Positions 44,552 through 52,477 are shown, counted from the stretch's first letter. The stretch: 64,000 bases of DNA from Photorhabdus thracensis (GCF_001010285.1 NZ_CP011104.1:434001-498000), one strand, 5' to 3'. The notes: generated by a model not told the origin, from the letters alone. Program-made: numbers and translations.

Positions 44552-45500
44552 TTAGGGACTATCCCGACGCCATCATACAGTTTAGCGGACCTTTCCCCCT
44601 GATTTAGCAGCCTTTTTCTCCACCGTTTTTTCCCACCCTGTTAAAGAACATGCCAACTGGCCCCGACGGGCACTTTCCCGATGTTAGCGCATTTTTTCCC
44701 CGACGTCAGCGCCGGGTTTCGCCCCGCTTTGCCTGCCGGAACCGGGTTTCGCCCCGCTTTGCCTGCCGGAACCGGGTTTTATTGGGAACCCGTGGCGGCG
44801 GTGCAGCTTGTCTGCGCCGCTGACGCGGGTTGGCCGGGTGCGGGCTGGCGAAGCCCGCAGGTGAAGCTTTTCAGCGGGGAGCCCCCGCTCGCGGGGGCGG
44901 ACGGGGCGGAGATGGCGAGTACGGGAACGAGCGAGGAGCCTGCGACTGCGAGCCGGACGCAGCCAGTGCAGCAGGGTTGGGCGGGGGCCATAAATTGCGC
45001 CAGCTTGCTGGCCTGCCTTCAGGGCGGTTGACCTTGACGGACTGACCGACAACGGTTTAAGGCGGATTTTCGCCCCGGAGCCGCCACGGACGGCGGCGAC
45101 TGCGGCGGCCGGTTTTGGCTCTGGGGCTGACAGCAGCGGGTGAGCGGGCGAACCCGGTGCGCCACACTGCTCTGAGAAGCTCAACCCGGCGGCCAGCCGC
45201 GCACCGGGGCCAAGGTAACCGCGCAGCGCCCATGGGTGGGCGGTGCCGACATAATGTGCCGTTAAGCGTTGTGGGCCGTGTAGGCCCATTTCGCTTAATG
45301 CCACATTATGTTCATTGGGGGCTGACCGGCAACGGTGCTGACAGAGGACGCGACGGCTTAATGCCGGGCGGCCACCATTTACCGCCGGCACGCCGAAGGT
45401 CGGCAGGCAGTCTGTGCGCAGGGACGCGCTCAGTCTGCCTTTCACTGCACTCCACACGCTCACAGGGAACCGGCTAACATTAAGATTGTCCGGCAACACA
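44552..45500. other. GC-rich structured non-coding end of element copy 1
   Basis: About 950 bp beyond the recombinase stop without a conserved frame: the longest frame (minus, 306 codons) is broken in the second copy by indels. It is full of hairpins, for example 44840-44858, 44881-44898, 45061-45074 and 45250-45310. Two stems show compensatory changes relative to copy 2 (T44846-A44852 is C-G there; G45064-C45071 is A-T). A TGTTCTTTAACA on the minus strand (44639-44650) resembles boxA. Possible large structured RNA, or a DNA-level att/ori region. Confidence 0.6.
45250..45310. repeat. 61-bp nested hairpin, copy 1
   Basis: CATAATGTG...TTAAGCG pairs with CGCTTAA...CACATTATG, with an inner GGGCC/GGCCC stem. 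It is the same in copy 2 at 53139-53199 except one loop base. Confidence 0.8.
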
Positions 45501-45506
45501 GCACGT

Positions 45507-46922
45507 TCAGACCGGCTTCGGGCTGTCCGGCTTGTCACTCTCCGCCTGCTTGTCGTCTGGCGTGGCCTGCTTTGACTGCCGTTCTGCCGGGTGGGTCTGC
45601 TCATGCACTTGCTTTAAGTGACCGATGGCCACCCGCGTATAGATTTGCGTCGTCTCCAGTTTCTCATGCCCCAGTATCGCCTGGATGTGCCGGGTGTCCG
45701 CGCCGTTCTCCAGCATCTGGGTTGCCATTGAGTGGCGGAACAGATGACAGGCCCCCGGTTTAGTCAGTTGCGCCTGTTTACGGATGCTGTCGGCGGCTAT
45801 CCAGGTTAACGTGCCCTTTGCCAGTCCCCGGCCTTTCCTGGTGATAAACAGGTGTCCACTGTCACCCCGCCGCGTTAACTCGGGCCGGACGCTGAGCCAG
45901 CGGCTTAACCAGTGCAGCGCCTGTTCGCCGATGGGCACCACCCTATCTTTACGGCCTTTACCCTGTCTGACCAGCACCACCCCGCGCCCGAAGTCCACCT
46001 CGCTTAACAGCAGGTTGGCTACTTCCATCCGCCGGATACCGGTACTCCACAGTACTTCAAGGATAGCGCGATTTCTCAGCCCGGTTGGGGTGTTGATATC
46101 CGTTGCGGCTAAGACCGTGTGGGTTTCGTCTTCATTCATCACCTGTGCTGGCAGCCGTTTTTCTTCTCTTGGCAATACCATGTTATCCGTCGGGTTATAC
46201 AGGATATGGTGACGTTGCAACAGCCAGCGGAACCACTGACGTAAGACACTCAGGCGGTCCCGCTGACTGCCCGGGCTGTAGGGCTGGCCGTTCGCTTTAC
46301 GGGCGCTTCTCAGCCAGCGCTGGTAACTTTCCAGTAACGGCAGGCTGACCTGCGGTGCCGTCATCACGCCACGCGCTTCGCACCAGTTGACGAACGGCAA
46401 CAGCCGCTCTTCATAGGACTCTTGTGTCCGTTCGCTTAAGCCCTGTCCTCGTACGGCTTCCAGCCAGGCGGCCAGATGCTGGCGTAAAGTGGCGAAGCGG
46501 GCTGGGATGGCGTCGGGTTGACCGTGGGTCTCCGTCACCGAGGGACGTTTTTTTCTGTCTGGTGAGGCGAGGGTTGCCGCCGGGCTGGTCGGGATAGCGT
46601 GCTGTTGCTGCAACCAGTCGAACCACAGGCGTAAGGCCCGCAGGCGTCGGCGCTGACTGTCCGGCGGGTAGGGCTGGCCGTTGGCCTTGCGGTATTGGGT
46701 CAGATACTGCTGCCAGTTTGCCAGTAACGGCCCGGTGACCTGAGCGGCGGATATTACGCCCTGTTCCTCGCACCAGCTGACGAACGGCGACAGCCGTTCA
46801 TGACGGGCGGACTGGCTCTTTTGACTCGCCCCCTGCAACAGCAGGTTATCCAGATACGCCTCCAGATGCTGGCGCAGGGTCAGCCGGGCAGGTTCAGATT
46901 GACGTTTAACGGGTGATGACAT
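45507..46922 (-). CDS. Tyrosine recombinase/integrase with duplicated core-binding domain (copy 1)
   Basis: 471 residues. The catalytic domain (about 255-440) carries the full set: Arg297 (STGIRRME), Lys322 (GKGRKDR), His393-x-x-Arg396 (HLFRH), His419 (LGHEKL) and Tyr428 (TQIYTRV). Unusually, two SAM-like core-binding domains precede it, about 13-120 and 143-250. They share LRQHL, PFVxWCExxGV and RKANGQPYxPxSQRxRL, so one arose by internal duplication. The C-terminal tail is low-complexity (K, Q, D, P). It probably catalyses integration or excision of the element. AGGAAA precedes the ATG. Confidence 0.93.
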   Translation of the reverse strand: MSSPVKRQSEPARLTLRQHLEAYLDNLLLQGASQKSQSARHERLSPFVSWCEEQGVISAAQVTGPLLANWQQYLTQYRKANGQPYPPDSQRRRLRALRLWFDWLQQQHAIPTSPAATLASPDRKKRPSVTETHGQPDAIPARFATLRQHLAAWLEAVRGQGLSERTQESYEERLLPFVNWCEARGVMTAPQVSLPLLESYQRWLRSARKANGQPYSPGSQRDRLSVLRQWFRWLLQRHHILYNPTDNMVLPREEKRLPAQVMNEDETHTVLAATDINTPTGLRNRAILEVLWSTGIRRMEVANLLLSEVDFGRGVVLVRQGKGRKDRVVPIGEQALHWLSRWLSVRPELTRRGDSGHLFITRKGRGLAKGTLTWIAADSIRKQAQLTKPGACHLFRHSMATQMLENGADTRHIQAILGHEKLETTQIYTRVAIGHLKQVHEQTHPAERQSKQATPDDKQAESDKPDSPKPV

Positions 46923-47032
46923 GATGGGATTTCCTGTAGAGAACAGCGGTTAGTGTTATCAGTGTGTGATACATCACTACGGTACGATGGCTTGATTCTT
47001 AAGTGGCCGGAACAGTCCTTTTCTGTCTGCCC

Positions 47033-47370
47033 CAACTTGCGGACCGCTCAGCCCGGTATTGCTGCGGTCTGGCGTCCATTTCCCGGCCTCCAACTTGGGC
47101 CCAACTTGACCCCAACTTGAGGGCAACTTGCGGTTCAGTCAGTCCAACTTGCGTCGGTCGTATTCCGGGTTTTCGGGTTCTATGATGTACTGGCAGTACG
47201 ATACGACGGCTTTTTCTTATTATTGCCGGAACAGTGTTTTTCAACCGTCCCCAACTTGCGAGCCGTTCCTCCCAGTATTGCTGCGGTCTGACGCCGGTTT
47301 CCCGCCCTCCAACTTGGGCCCAACTTGATCCCAACTTGAGGGCAACTTGCGGTTCAGTCAGTCCAACTTG
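47033..47370. repeat. Phased CAACTTG iterons, putative replication origin (copy 1)
   Basis: Twelve CAACTTG motifs in two blocks 219 bp apart. Each block has a single motif (47033; 47252), then 58 bp later five more with steps of 11, 11, 11 and 21 bp (47091, 47102, 47113, 47124, 47145; 47310, 47321, 47332, 47343, 47364). Spacing of one or two helical turns puts them on one DNA face, as in plasmid iterons. They lie between primase and recombinase genes. The 111-codon frame across them is only a translation of the repeats. Confidence 0.8.
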
Positions 47371-47382
47371 CGTGAGTCATAT

Positions 47383-50160
47383 TCAGGGTTTTACCGGTTT
47401 TTCCGGCGCTGTCAGGTCAATCAGGCCGCACAGATGGGCTTCTTCTGCGCTGTCGCCGTTCCACAGCAGTTCATACTGCAACAGATGGCCGCGACTGCCG
47501 CCGTGGACTAACAGATATTCCATGTCGGCCAGTCGCTGACAGTGGACTTTTAACTGGTTATCGCTCCACTGGGTGTAATGGCGGATATCGCGGCGGGTAA
47601 AGCGGACCGCGTTCACCGGGCGTTGCTGCGCTGTCGCCGTCTCTTTCACCATCGCTTGTATCAGCAGTAACAGTTTTCGGGTCTGGGGCGACATTTCATC
47701 CAGCGTGCGGCCTAATATCTCGTGGGCCAGCCGGTTTGCTAAGCTAATATCGTCTTTGGTCACCTCGATATATTCAAGCCGTTTGCCCCGGTGTTCCGCG
47801 GTCTTCACCTCGCGCTGGTGCTGATGCAGCAGGGCGATACTTTGTATCAGGGTGAGATATTTCATGTGGTCGCGTCGGGTGCGGGTTTTATCGCTCATGA
47901 ACGTTAACTGTGAGGCATAAGGGTTAACCACATTCAGCGGGCGCAACAGCCGCTGGGCGTTTTGATGCAGTTCGGTGATATATGCCTTTTCATTCTCGGC
48001 CAGTAGACCTTCCAGCGTTTGTTTATGGCGCTGCAAGGCGTGGATAGCTTCGGTCTGCTCCCGCGATTCGTTTACCGTCAGCACCAGACAGCGGTTTAAC
48101 AGCTCTTCATCCACATCTATCGCGGTGGTGGTGAGCATCAGCATCACCGGCCCTTTTACCGTGTACTGTTTGGTCACCAGATTCCCGCTGGCGTCATCTT
48201 TACCGGTGCTGGCAATGGTCAGTTCGCCGTCGCTTTGCAACAGTTTGAGCGCATAGGCGGCCTGCCTGACGCCTTCCTCTTCGGCAATGGCTAAGATTTT
48301 ATGCTGGAGATTGGTTTCCCCCAGATAGAACAGACTCTGGCCGGTCATGGCGCTGTATTGCAGCCGTTCTTCTTCCGGTATCAGATTGAGTACCGCATCC
48401 ATTAAGCTGCTTTTCCCTGCCGCCGAACTGCTTTGTATCAGCACGGCCAGCGGACGGTCCAGCTTGCGACTGACGGCGGCTAAGTAACCGGCCAGCAGGT
48501 TAGTGGATTCGCCCACCACGCCACAGGCGGCTAAGTCAGCGGTGATGCGTTCACTCAGTTTCGGGTCTTGCAGCAGCGCCAGCGCCGCAGCCCGCTGGTC
48601 CTCGCTCAGTTCGGGAACCGGTGGGGGTTCGGTTTGTTCACTGACGCCGGCCTGTTGACACTGTTCCAGTACCAGCAACACCTGCCCCAGTGCCCGGCGC
48701 AGGTCACCTTCGGCCAGCCCGAGTTCGGTGGCGGCCAGCCGCGCATACCCGCCCCGGCTGCGGGCGCTCATCATGTCCACGCTGTCGGCAAACATCACGC
48801 CGCTGTCGGTATCAACGACCTGAACATTCACTTTCATCACCGCCGCCCCGGCTTTCACCTGTGACAGGCCCCGGATACCCCACTGTTGTGTGCCCAGCGT
48901 CAGGGATATCTCGCCGTTAGCGCCGGTTTCCCAGACCACATTCGGCATTGACGGCAACGCGGCTATACCGGCGGCTAATGTGCTGACTGTTTCCGGCACC
49001 GGAACCGGCTGATGTTCAGCCAGTGCGGCCCGCTCTGTTGCAGTGGTGGCCTGTACCTCTGCCGCTTCCTGCATCGGCACGGCACTGTCGAGCAACAACC
49101 CGAAGGCCCGTTCCGGCTCAGCGACCTGACACAGATAGCCGTTGGCATCCATGCCCTCGGGGAACACCACCCGGAACACGGTGATACCGACGGCGGTCAG
49201 TTCGGCGGCCAGTTTTACCGCCGCTTCATTGCCTGCCGGATCATTGTCGTAGGCGATCAAGACCTGCTTAACGCCATGCCGCCGAAACGCCTGCCGCATC
49301 TCATCGGTGAAGCCGTTCACCCCATAGGCGGCGGTGACATGGCGGTGACCGGCCACCCAGAACGACAGGGCGTCGATCAGGGATTCACAGAGGATGACCG
49401 TCCCTGAACTGATCAGCGCCGGCTCATTCCATATCCCGCCATGTGCGCCGGGAAGGTACAGATGCAGCGGCGTTCCTTTACGTAAACGGTCGGTGATTTT
49501 GCGCCCGTAGATCTCGCGGATCTGGCCGTTCGGGTCGATAACCGGTATCACCAGCGAACCGGTAAAGTGCTCGTGCCCGCTGTCGCGCATCAGCCCCACG
49601 GCCCGAAGACGGGCGCGGATCTGTGCGCCGGCCTGCACCGCCTTGATGGGCAGGCGATAGGCTAACGTGCGGTTGGCAAAGCCCAGTTTAAACTGGGCGA
49701 CTAATTCCGGGTGGTTGAGCCGGCGTTTTTCCAGATAAGCCAGGGCTTCGGGGGCATTCAACAGCGTATGATGGTAGAACCCGACGACCCGACTGAGCAG
49801 CGCCTGCCGTCCGGCGTCATCATCGGCCAGCATGGCGGGTTCATCCGGTTTCACCAGCGGGGCCACCGAGGGGTTATCTCCCAGTATCCCGCGCAACTGT
49901 TCCACGGCCCGGCGCAGACTTAAGCCTTTGGTTTTCATTACCCAGTCCAGCACGGAGCCGCCGGCATCACAGCCAAAACAGTGATAAAGATTTTTTGCCG
50001 GTGAGATAACCATTGACGGGGTTTTCTCCTGATGGAACGGGCACAGCAGCACGTAATCTTTGCCGCGTTTAAAGAGCTGTCGCCCCTGTTGCTCCACCAC
50101 GGCGACTAAGGAGACGGCGGCTTTCAGGTGCTGTAATTCTGCTTCCGGGATGCGTGCCAT
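47383..50160 (-). CDS. DNA primase with CHC2 zinc finger, TOPRIM and C-terminal ATPase (copy 1)
   Basis: 925 residues from the ATG at 50160, eight bases after AAGGA; an upstream ATG at 50193 has no ribosome site. Order: CHC2 zinc finger (Cys40, His43, Cys61, Cys64; CPFHQEKTPS, YHCFGC), TOPRIM (VILCESLIDAL with Glu259; AYDNDPAG with Asp305/Asp307), then a P-loop ATPase/helicase-like domain with Walker A QSSSAAGKSS (576-585), Walker B ILAIAEEE (622-629) and TTTAIDVDEELLNRC. The C terminus looks like a winged helix. Comparable in build to satellite replication proteins that unwind and prime their own origin. Iterons lie directly downstream. Confidence 0.9.
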   Translation of the reverse strand: MARIPEAELQHLKAAVSLVAVVEQQGRQLFKRGKDYVLLCPFHQEKTPSMVISPAKNLYHCFGCDAGGSVLDWVMKTKGLSLRRAVEQLRGILGDNPSVAPLVKPDEPAMLADDDAGRQALLSRVVGFYHHTLLNAPEALAYLEKRRLNHPELVAQFKLGFANRTLAYRLPIKAVQAGAQIRARLRAVGLMRDSGHEHFTGSLVIPVIDPNGQIREIYGRKITDRLRKGTPLHLYLPGAHGGIWNEPALISSGTVILCESLIDALSFWVAGHRHVTAAYGVNGFTDEMRQAFRRHGVKQVLIAYDNDPAGNEAAVKLAAELTAVGITVFRVVFPEGMDANGYLCQVAEPERAFGLLLDSAVPMQEAAEVQATTATERAALAEHQPVPVPETVSTLAAGIAALPSMPNVVWETGANGEISLTLGTQQWGIRGLSQVKAGAAVMKVNVQVVDTDSGVMFADSVDMMSARSRGGYARLAATELGLAEGDLRRALGQVLLVLEQCQQAGVSEQTEPPPVPELSEDQRAAALALLQDPKLSERITADLAACGVVGESTNLLAGYLAAVSRKLDRPLAVLIQSSSAAGKSSLMDAVLNLIPEEERLQYSAMTGQSLFYLGETNLQHKILAIAEEEGVRQAAYALKLLQSDGELTIASTGKDDASGNLVTKQYTVKGPVMLMLTTTAIDVDEELLNRCLVLTVNESREQTEAIHALQRHKQTLEGLLAENEKAYITELHQNAQRLLRPLNVVNPYASQLTFMSDKTRTRRDHMKYLTLIQSIALLHQHQREVKTAEHRGKRLEYIEVTKDDISLANRLAHEILGRTLDEMSPQTRKLLLLIQAMVKETATAQQRPVNAVRFTRRDIRHYTQWSDNQLKVHCQRLADMEYLLVHGGSRGHLLQYELLWNGDSAEEAHLCGLIDLTAPEKPVKP

Positions 50161-50212
50161 AAGTTTGTTCCTTTGAAACCTTGTCAAGACCACTAATATG
50201 TTTTATTATGGC

Positions 50213-50224
50213 ACATATATATGT
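50213..50224. promoter_or_regulatory. Palindrome in the divergent primase/XRE control region (copy 1)
   Basis: ACATATATATGT, a perfect 12-bp palindrome between the divergent primase and XRE genes. It is a likely operator for the XRE regulator. Confidence 0.5.
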
Positions 50225-50262
50225 ACTATCGTCAAGTGGATATTAATCAAGGGGGTAAAATC

Positions 50263-50655
50263 ATGAGTCACTCGGTTTACTGGTGCTTATCTATGCCCTT
50301 ATCTGAACGACTCATTGCTTTACGTAAGCAACGTAGCTTATCTCAGCAGGCGATGGCTGATGCTATTGGGATTCATGCTAATAGCTGGAAGAAGTACGAG
50401 ACAGGGCAGGCTCAGCCTTCCCTCGATGTATTGAAGAAGATCGCGACTTCGCTGAATGTCAGCACGGACTTTTTGTTATTTGATGAACATGAACGTGTGC
50501 CAGTTGATGAACTGTCCTTGCAGTTTGAAGCCATCAGCCAGCTTCCTGATGATGAACAGAGTATTGTTCGTGAAGTGCTGGAGAGTTTAATTATCAAGTA
50601 TCAGTCCCGACGTTGGGATTCAGCCAGACAGGCAGCGAAGAAGAAAGAAGAGTAA
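50263..50655 (+). CDS. XRE-family transcriptional regulator (copy 1)
   Basis: 130 residues from the ATG at 50263, after GGGGGTAAAATC. A cro/cI-type helix-turn-helix covers about 14-72 (LSQQAMADAIGIHANSWKKYETGQAQPSLDVLKKIATSLNVSTDFLL), followed by an acidic helical tail. Divergent from the primase and upstream of symE-like, so it could switch replication and lysogeny-like states. The palindrome at 50213 is a plausible target. Confidence 0.88.
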   Translation: MSHSVYWCLSMPLSERLIALRKQRSLSQQAMADAIGIHANSWKKYETGQAQPSLDVLKKIATSLNVSTDFLLFDEHERVPVDELSLQFEAISQLPDDEQSIVREVLESLIIKYQSRRWDSARQAAKKKEE

Positions 50656-50733
50656 CGAATAAAGCTAACGCGGATTGCCAGTGCGCCAACACTGACAACC
50701 CGCTCACCACAGCAACTAATAGGAGTAGTCACT

Positions 50734-51057
50734 ATGGCTAAGGCGCATTCTAAAGCAGAAGCGGCAGTAAATAAAGCTGTGAAAACAGAACGTTATTACA
50801 CGGTGGGCTATGTGCCGAACGGGAATAAGGTCAACAACGCCACACCGGCGATACATTTGAAGGGGCTGTGGCTGAGACAGGCGGGGTTTAATACTGGCGG
50901 CCAGATTACGGTGAAGGTGATGGATGGCTGTCTGGTTCTGATTCCTGACAGTGAAGCCACACAACACTATCAGCAGCAATACCAGCGGCAGCAAAGCCAA
51001 CTTAATGAGATTAAGCTGCGGATGCGGGAGATGCTGGCTGAATACAACGCGGGCTAA
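50734..51057 (+). CDS. SymE-like toxin (copy 1)
   Basis: 107 residues; ERYYTVGYVPNGNKVNNATPAIHLKGLWLRQAGFNTGGQITVKVMDGCLVLIPD matches the AbrB-like core of E. coli SymE (LTVSYASRY...PAITLKGQWLEAAGF...VDVKVMEGCIVL). E. coli SymE is an SOS-induced protein held down by antisense SymR; it affects RNA and the nucleoid. No LexA box was seen here, and a SymR-like antisense RNA could not be judged. GGAG precedes the start. It overlaps nothing and leads into the 65-residue gene. Confidence 0.8.
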   Translation: MAKAHSKAEAAVNKAVKTERYYTVGYVPNGNKVNNATPAIHLKGLWLRQAGFNTGGQITVKVMDGCLVLIPDSEATQHYQQQYQRQQSQLNEIKLRMREMLAEYNAG

Positions 51058-51070
51058 GGGAGAGGATAAA

Positions 51071-51268
51071 ATGAAAGTGGTGATTGAGCATTTGCAGGAC
51101 ATTCAGTTAACCCACATTGAAGCGCTGGCCTTGGCCCAACTGGTTAAACGACTGAACTGGGCGGAGATACGCGCCTGTGCCGTGAATGACGAGGAAGCGT
51201 ATCAGATTAAGGATGCGATCTCTAAGCTCCAGTCCGCTCTGGCTTACCGTGGGTATTCACCAAGGTAG
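51071..51268 (+). CDS. Small conserved protein of unknown function (copy 1)
   Basis: 65 residues from the ATG at 51071 with GGGAGAGG upstream, 13 nt after symE-like. Helical, MKVVIEHLQDIQLTHIEALALAQLVKRLNWAEIRACAVNDEEAYQIKDAISKLQSALAYRG. The C-terminal third recurs as a remnant at 42873, so it is a standing part of the element. Possibly a partner of the SymE-like protein; no family recognised. Confidence 0.72.
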   Translation: MKVVIEHLQDIQLTHIEALALAQLVKRLNWAEIRACAVNDEEAYQIKDAISKLQSALAYRGYSPR

Positions 51269-51279
51269 ATCATAAGAAG

Positions 51280-51307
51280 ACCGGAAGATATCGAAGGATC
51301 TTCCGGT
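51280..51307. terminator. Bidirectional hairpin terminator between small gene and immunity B (copy 1)
   Basis: ACCGGAAGAT, eight-base loop, ATCTTCCGGT followed by TTT, between converging genes. Confidence 0.78.
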
Positions 51308-51322
51308 TTTGATTCGAAATCA

Positions 51323-51796
51323 TTATTGAGTTAAAACATCTAAATCAAAATGTTCTGGTTGGAAACCTCTGTTAACAACAAATTCAAAAAAATCCTCTTT
51401 TATTGATTCAATGCTTCCATCCCCTGATGAATCAAAAAAATATACTTCATTTTTATATTGAGTCTTCTCTTTTAAAAAACCGTAATAACCACCAGTTTCA
51501 TCATCACTAAAAGCAATGAAACCTTGTGGCATTGAGACCATTTCATATTCTTTATTCTTAACAGGTAAATACCACTCACTATTAGGATTAAGAGAGTAAA
51601 TATTCACGAATGCAAAATACCCGGCATTATAATTATTTGAAAAATAAATATATTCATCTGGTAAAGTTCCTCCTACAAGCAACTCTACTTGTTCTATATC
51701 CTCCTTACTTGCCAAATATTCATCTCCTGATAAAAACCAATTTGGTTTGATGCTTTTTACATAATTAACAACTCGTGAGAATTCATGTGTATTCAT
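51323..51796 (-). CDS. SMI1/KNR4 (SUKH)-type immunity protein of cassette B (copy 1)
   Basis: 157 residues. ASKEDIEQVELLVGGTLPDEYIYFSNNYNAGYFAF and SMPQGFIAFSDDETGGYYGFLKE fit the SUKH-1 fold, a common immunity family against nuclease toxins. In copy 2 it starts only 15 nt after its toxin; in this copy 168 extra bases lie between them. Identical protein in both copies. Confidence 0.8.
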   Translation of the reverse strand: MNTHEFSRVVNYVKSIKPNWFLSGDEYLASKEDIEQVELLVGGTLPDEYIYFSNNYNAGYFAFVNIYSLNPNSEWYLPVKNKEYEMVSMPQGFIAFSDDETGGYYGFLKEKTQYKNEVYFFDSSGDGSIESIKEDFFEFVVNRGFQPEHFDLDVLTQ

Positions 51797-51810
51797 GTTA
51801 GTACCAAAAT

Positions 51811-51978
51811 AAATAAGTTTTCATAATTATGCTCCACTTCCAACCAGCCCTTGTGTACCAAGATATACAGCCTTTTCATCCAAGTGGTCTGTAGAATCAA
51901 TGAGATAGGCTACAGAACCAATGTTGTTCAAAAAGAAAACAAAAGGCATAGGTGTATCAGTATTATGGAAAGCTATTT
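51811..51978 (-). pseudogene. 168-bp copy-specific insert with the tail of another small gene
   Basis: Absent from copy 2. The minus strand reads IAFHNTDTPMPFVFFLNNIGSVAYLIDSTDHLDEKAVYLGTQGLVGSGA then TAA, with no start. It looks like the C-terminal end of an unrelated immunity-type protein left between toxin B and its immunity gene. Confidence 0.55.
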
Positions 51979-51979
51979 A

Positions 51980-52477
51980 TTAATCGTAAATTAGATGAGG
52001 ATATATTTGCTCTGCACCTTGTTCTCTTGCTCTATACCACCAATGTAATTTCCTATCCGCATCTCGCATGGCCGGTGTGACACCCTGATTAAATTTATTT
52101 GGATGTAATGCAGTATTGCCTCTATGAACGTTTGGTAAAACTTCATGGATGGCAGAGCCTGGCATTTGATGAGCATGATGTAGATCTGGCGAGCCTAAAC
52201 CTTTAGGTGTTCTTCCATGCAATCCATTAAATATGTCTTGTTTACTCCAGTCTCCAGATATTCTGACGGGCTTATCATTCACTCCATAACCAAAACCCGT
52301 TTTTGTATTAGGTTTACTGAAATTAGATGATTCTCTGGCGGCTTTACTTGCTGCGATATTGTCCAGAACACGTTGTTTGATTACTGGGCATGTTGCCAGC
52401 CCCAGAGGATCAACCCATCCGGTGGGATTATGGACATACGAATACGGGTTCGGACCCCCATTTAGCCCGAGCGGGTC
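51980..52477 (-). CDS. Orphan Rhs C-terminal toxin module B (LHH/HNH-type nuclease), partial (copy 1)
   Basis: 165 residues from the GAC at 52477 ([27 protein letters not shown], Rhs core tail), preceded in frame by TAA. The toxin domain has [61 protein letters not shown]. The LHH signature with following His/Asn residues suggests an HNH/EndoVII-superfamily nuclease. Identical to copy 2. No start codon for the Rhs part; a GTG at 52282 is internal. Confidence 0.75.
   Translation of the reverse strand, partial: DPLGLNGGPNPYSYVHNPTGWVDPLGLATCPVIKQRVLDNIAASKAARESSNFSKPNTKTGFGYGVNDKPVRISGDWSKQDIFNGLHGRTPKGLGSPDLHHAHQMPGSAIHEVLPNVHRGNTALHPNKFNQGVTPAMRDADRKLHWWYRAREQGAEQIYPHLIYD

Larger units (their letters stand above)
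44552..51307. mobile_element. Putative integrative element copy 1 (recombinase, primase, XRE, SymE)
   Basis: A GC-rich block in an AT-rich setting. In the minus direction it holds primase-ATPase, iterons, tyrosine recombinase and a structured non-coding end; divergently it holds the XRE regulator, SymE and a 65-residue protein. The left boundary is the junction with cassette A at 44551/44552. The right boundary is taken at the hairpin after the small gene, although the unit that repeats also includes immunity and toxin B. The layout resembles satellites and plasmid-like integrative elements. Confidence 0.7.
44552..52477. repeat. Repeat unit 1: element plus Rhs cassette B (7926 bp)
   Basis: Direct repeat with 52478-60198. 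From about 45246 to 51810 the two units are practically identical and all encoded proteins match exactly at an offset of 7889. Differences are a 30-bp tandem duplication near 44731, a diverged patch at about 44830-45245, and an extra 168 bp at 51811-51978 in this unit. Both units start with TTAGGGACTATCCCGACGCC and end at the same Rhs GAC codon. Confidence 0.93.

Noticed and set aside
44684..45604. 306-codon minus-strand frame across the GC-rich end
   Set aside because: In the second copy indels break this frame after about 180 codons while hairpins are kept. It also overlaps the recombinase 3' end, so it is a by-product of high GC.
46999..47334. 111-codon frame with repeated SSWAQVGGRE segments
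   Set aside because: The repeats in the peptide are just the translated CAACTTG iterons, and there is no ribosome binding site.
47033..47370. CRISPR array
   Set aside because: The repeats are only 7 bp with 4-bp and 14-bp gaps in a helical pattern, there are no spacers and no cas genes. An iteron origin fits better.
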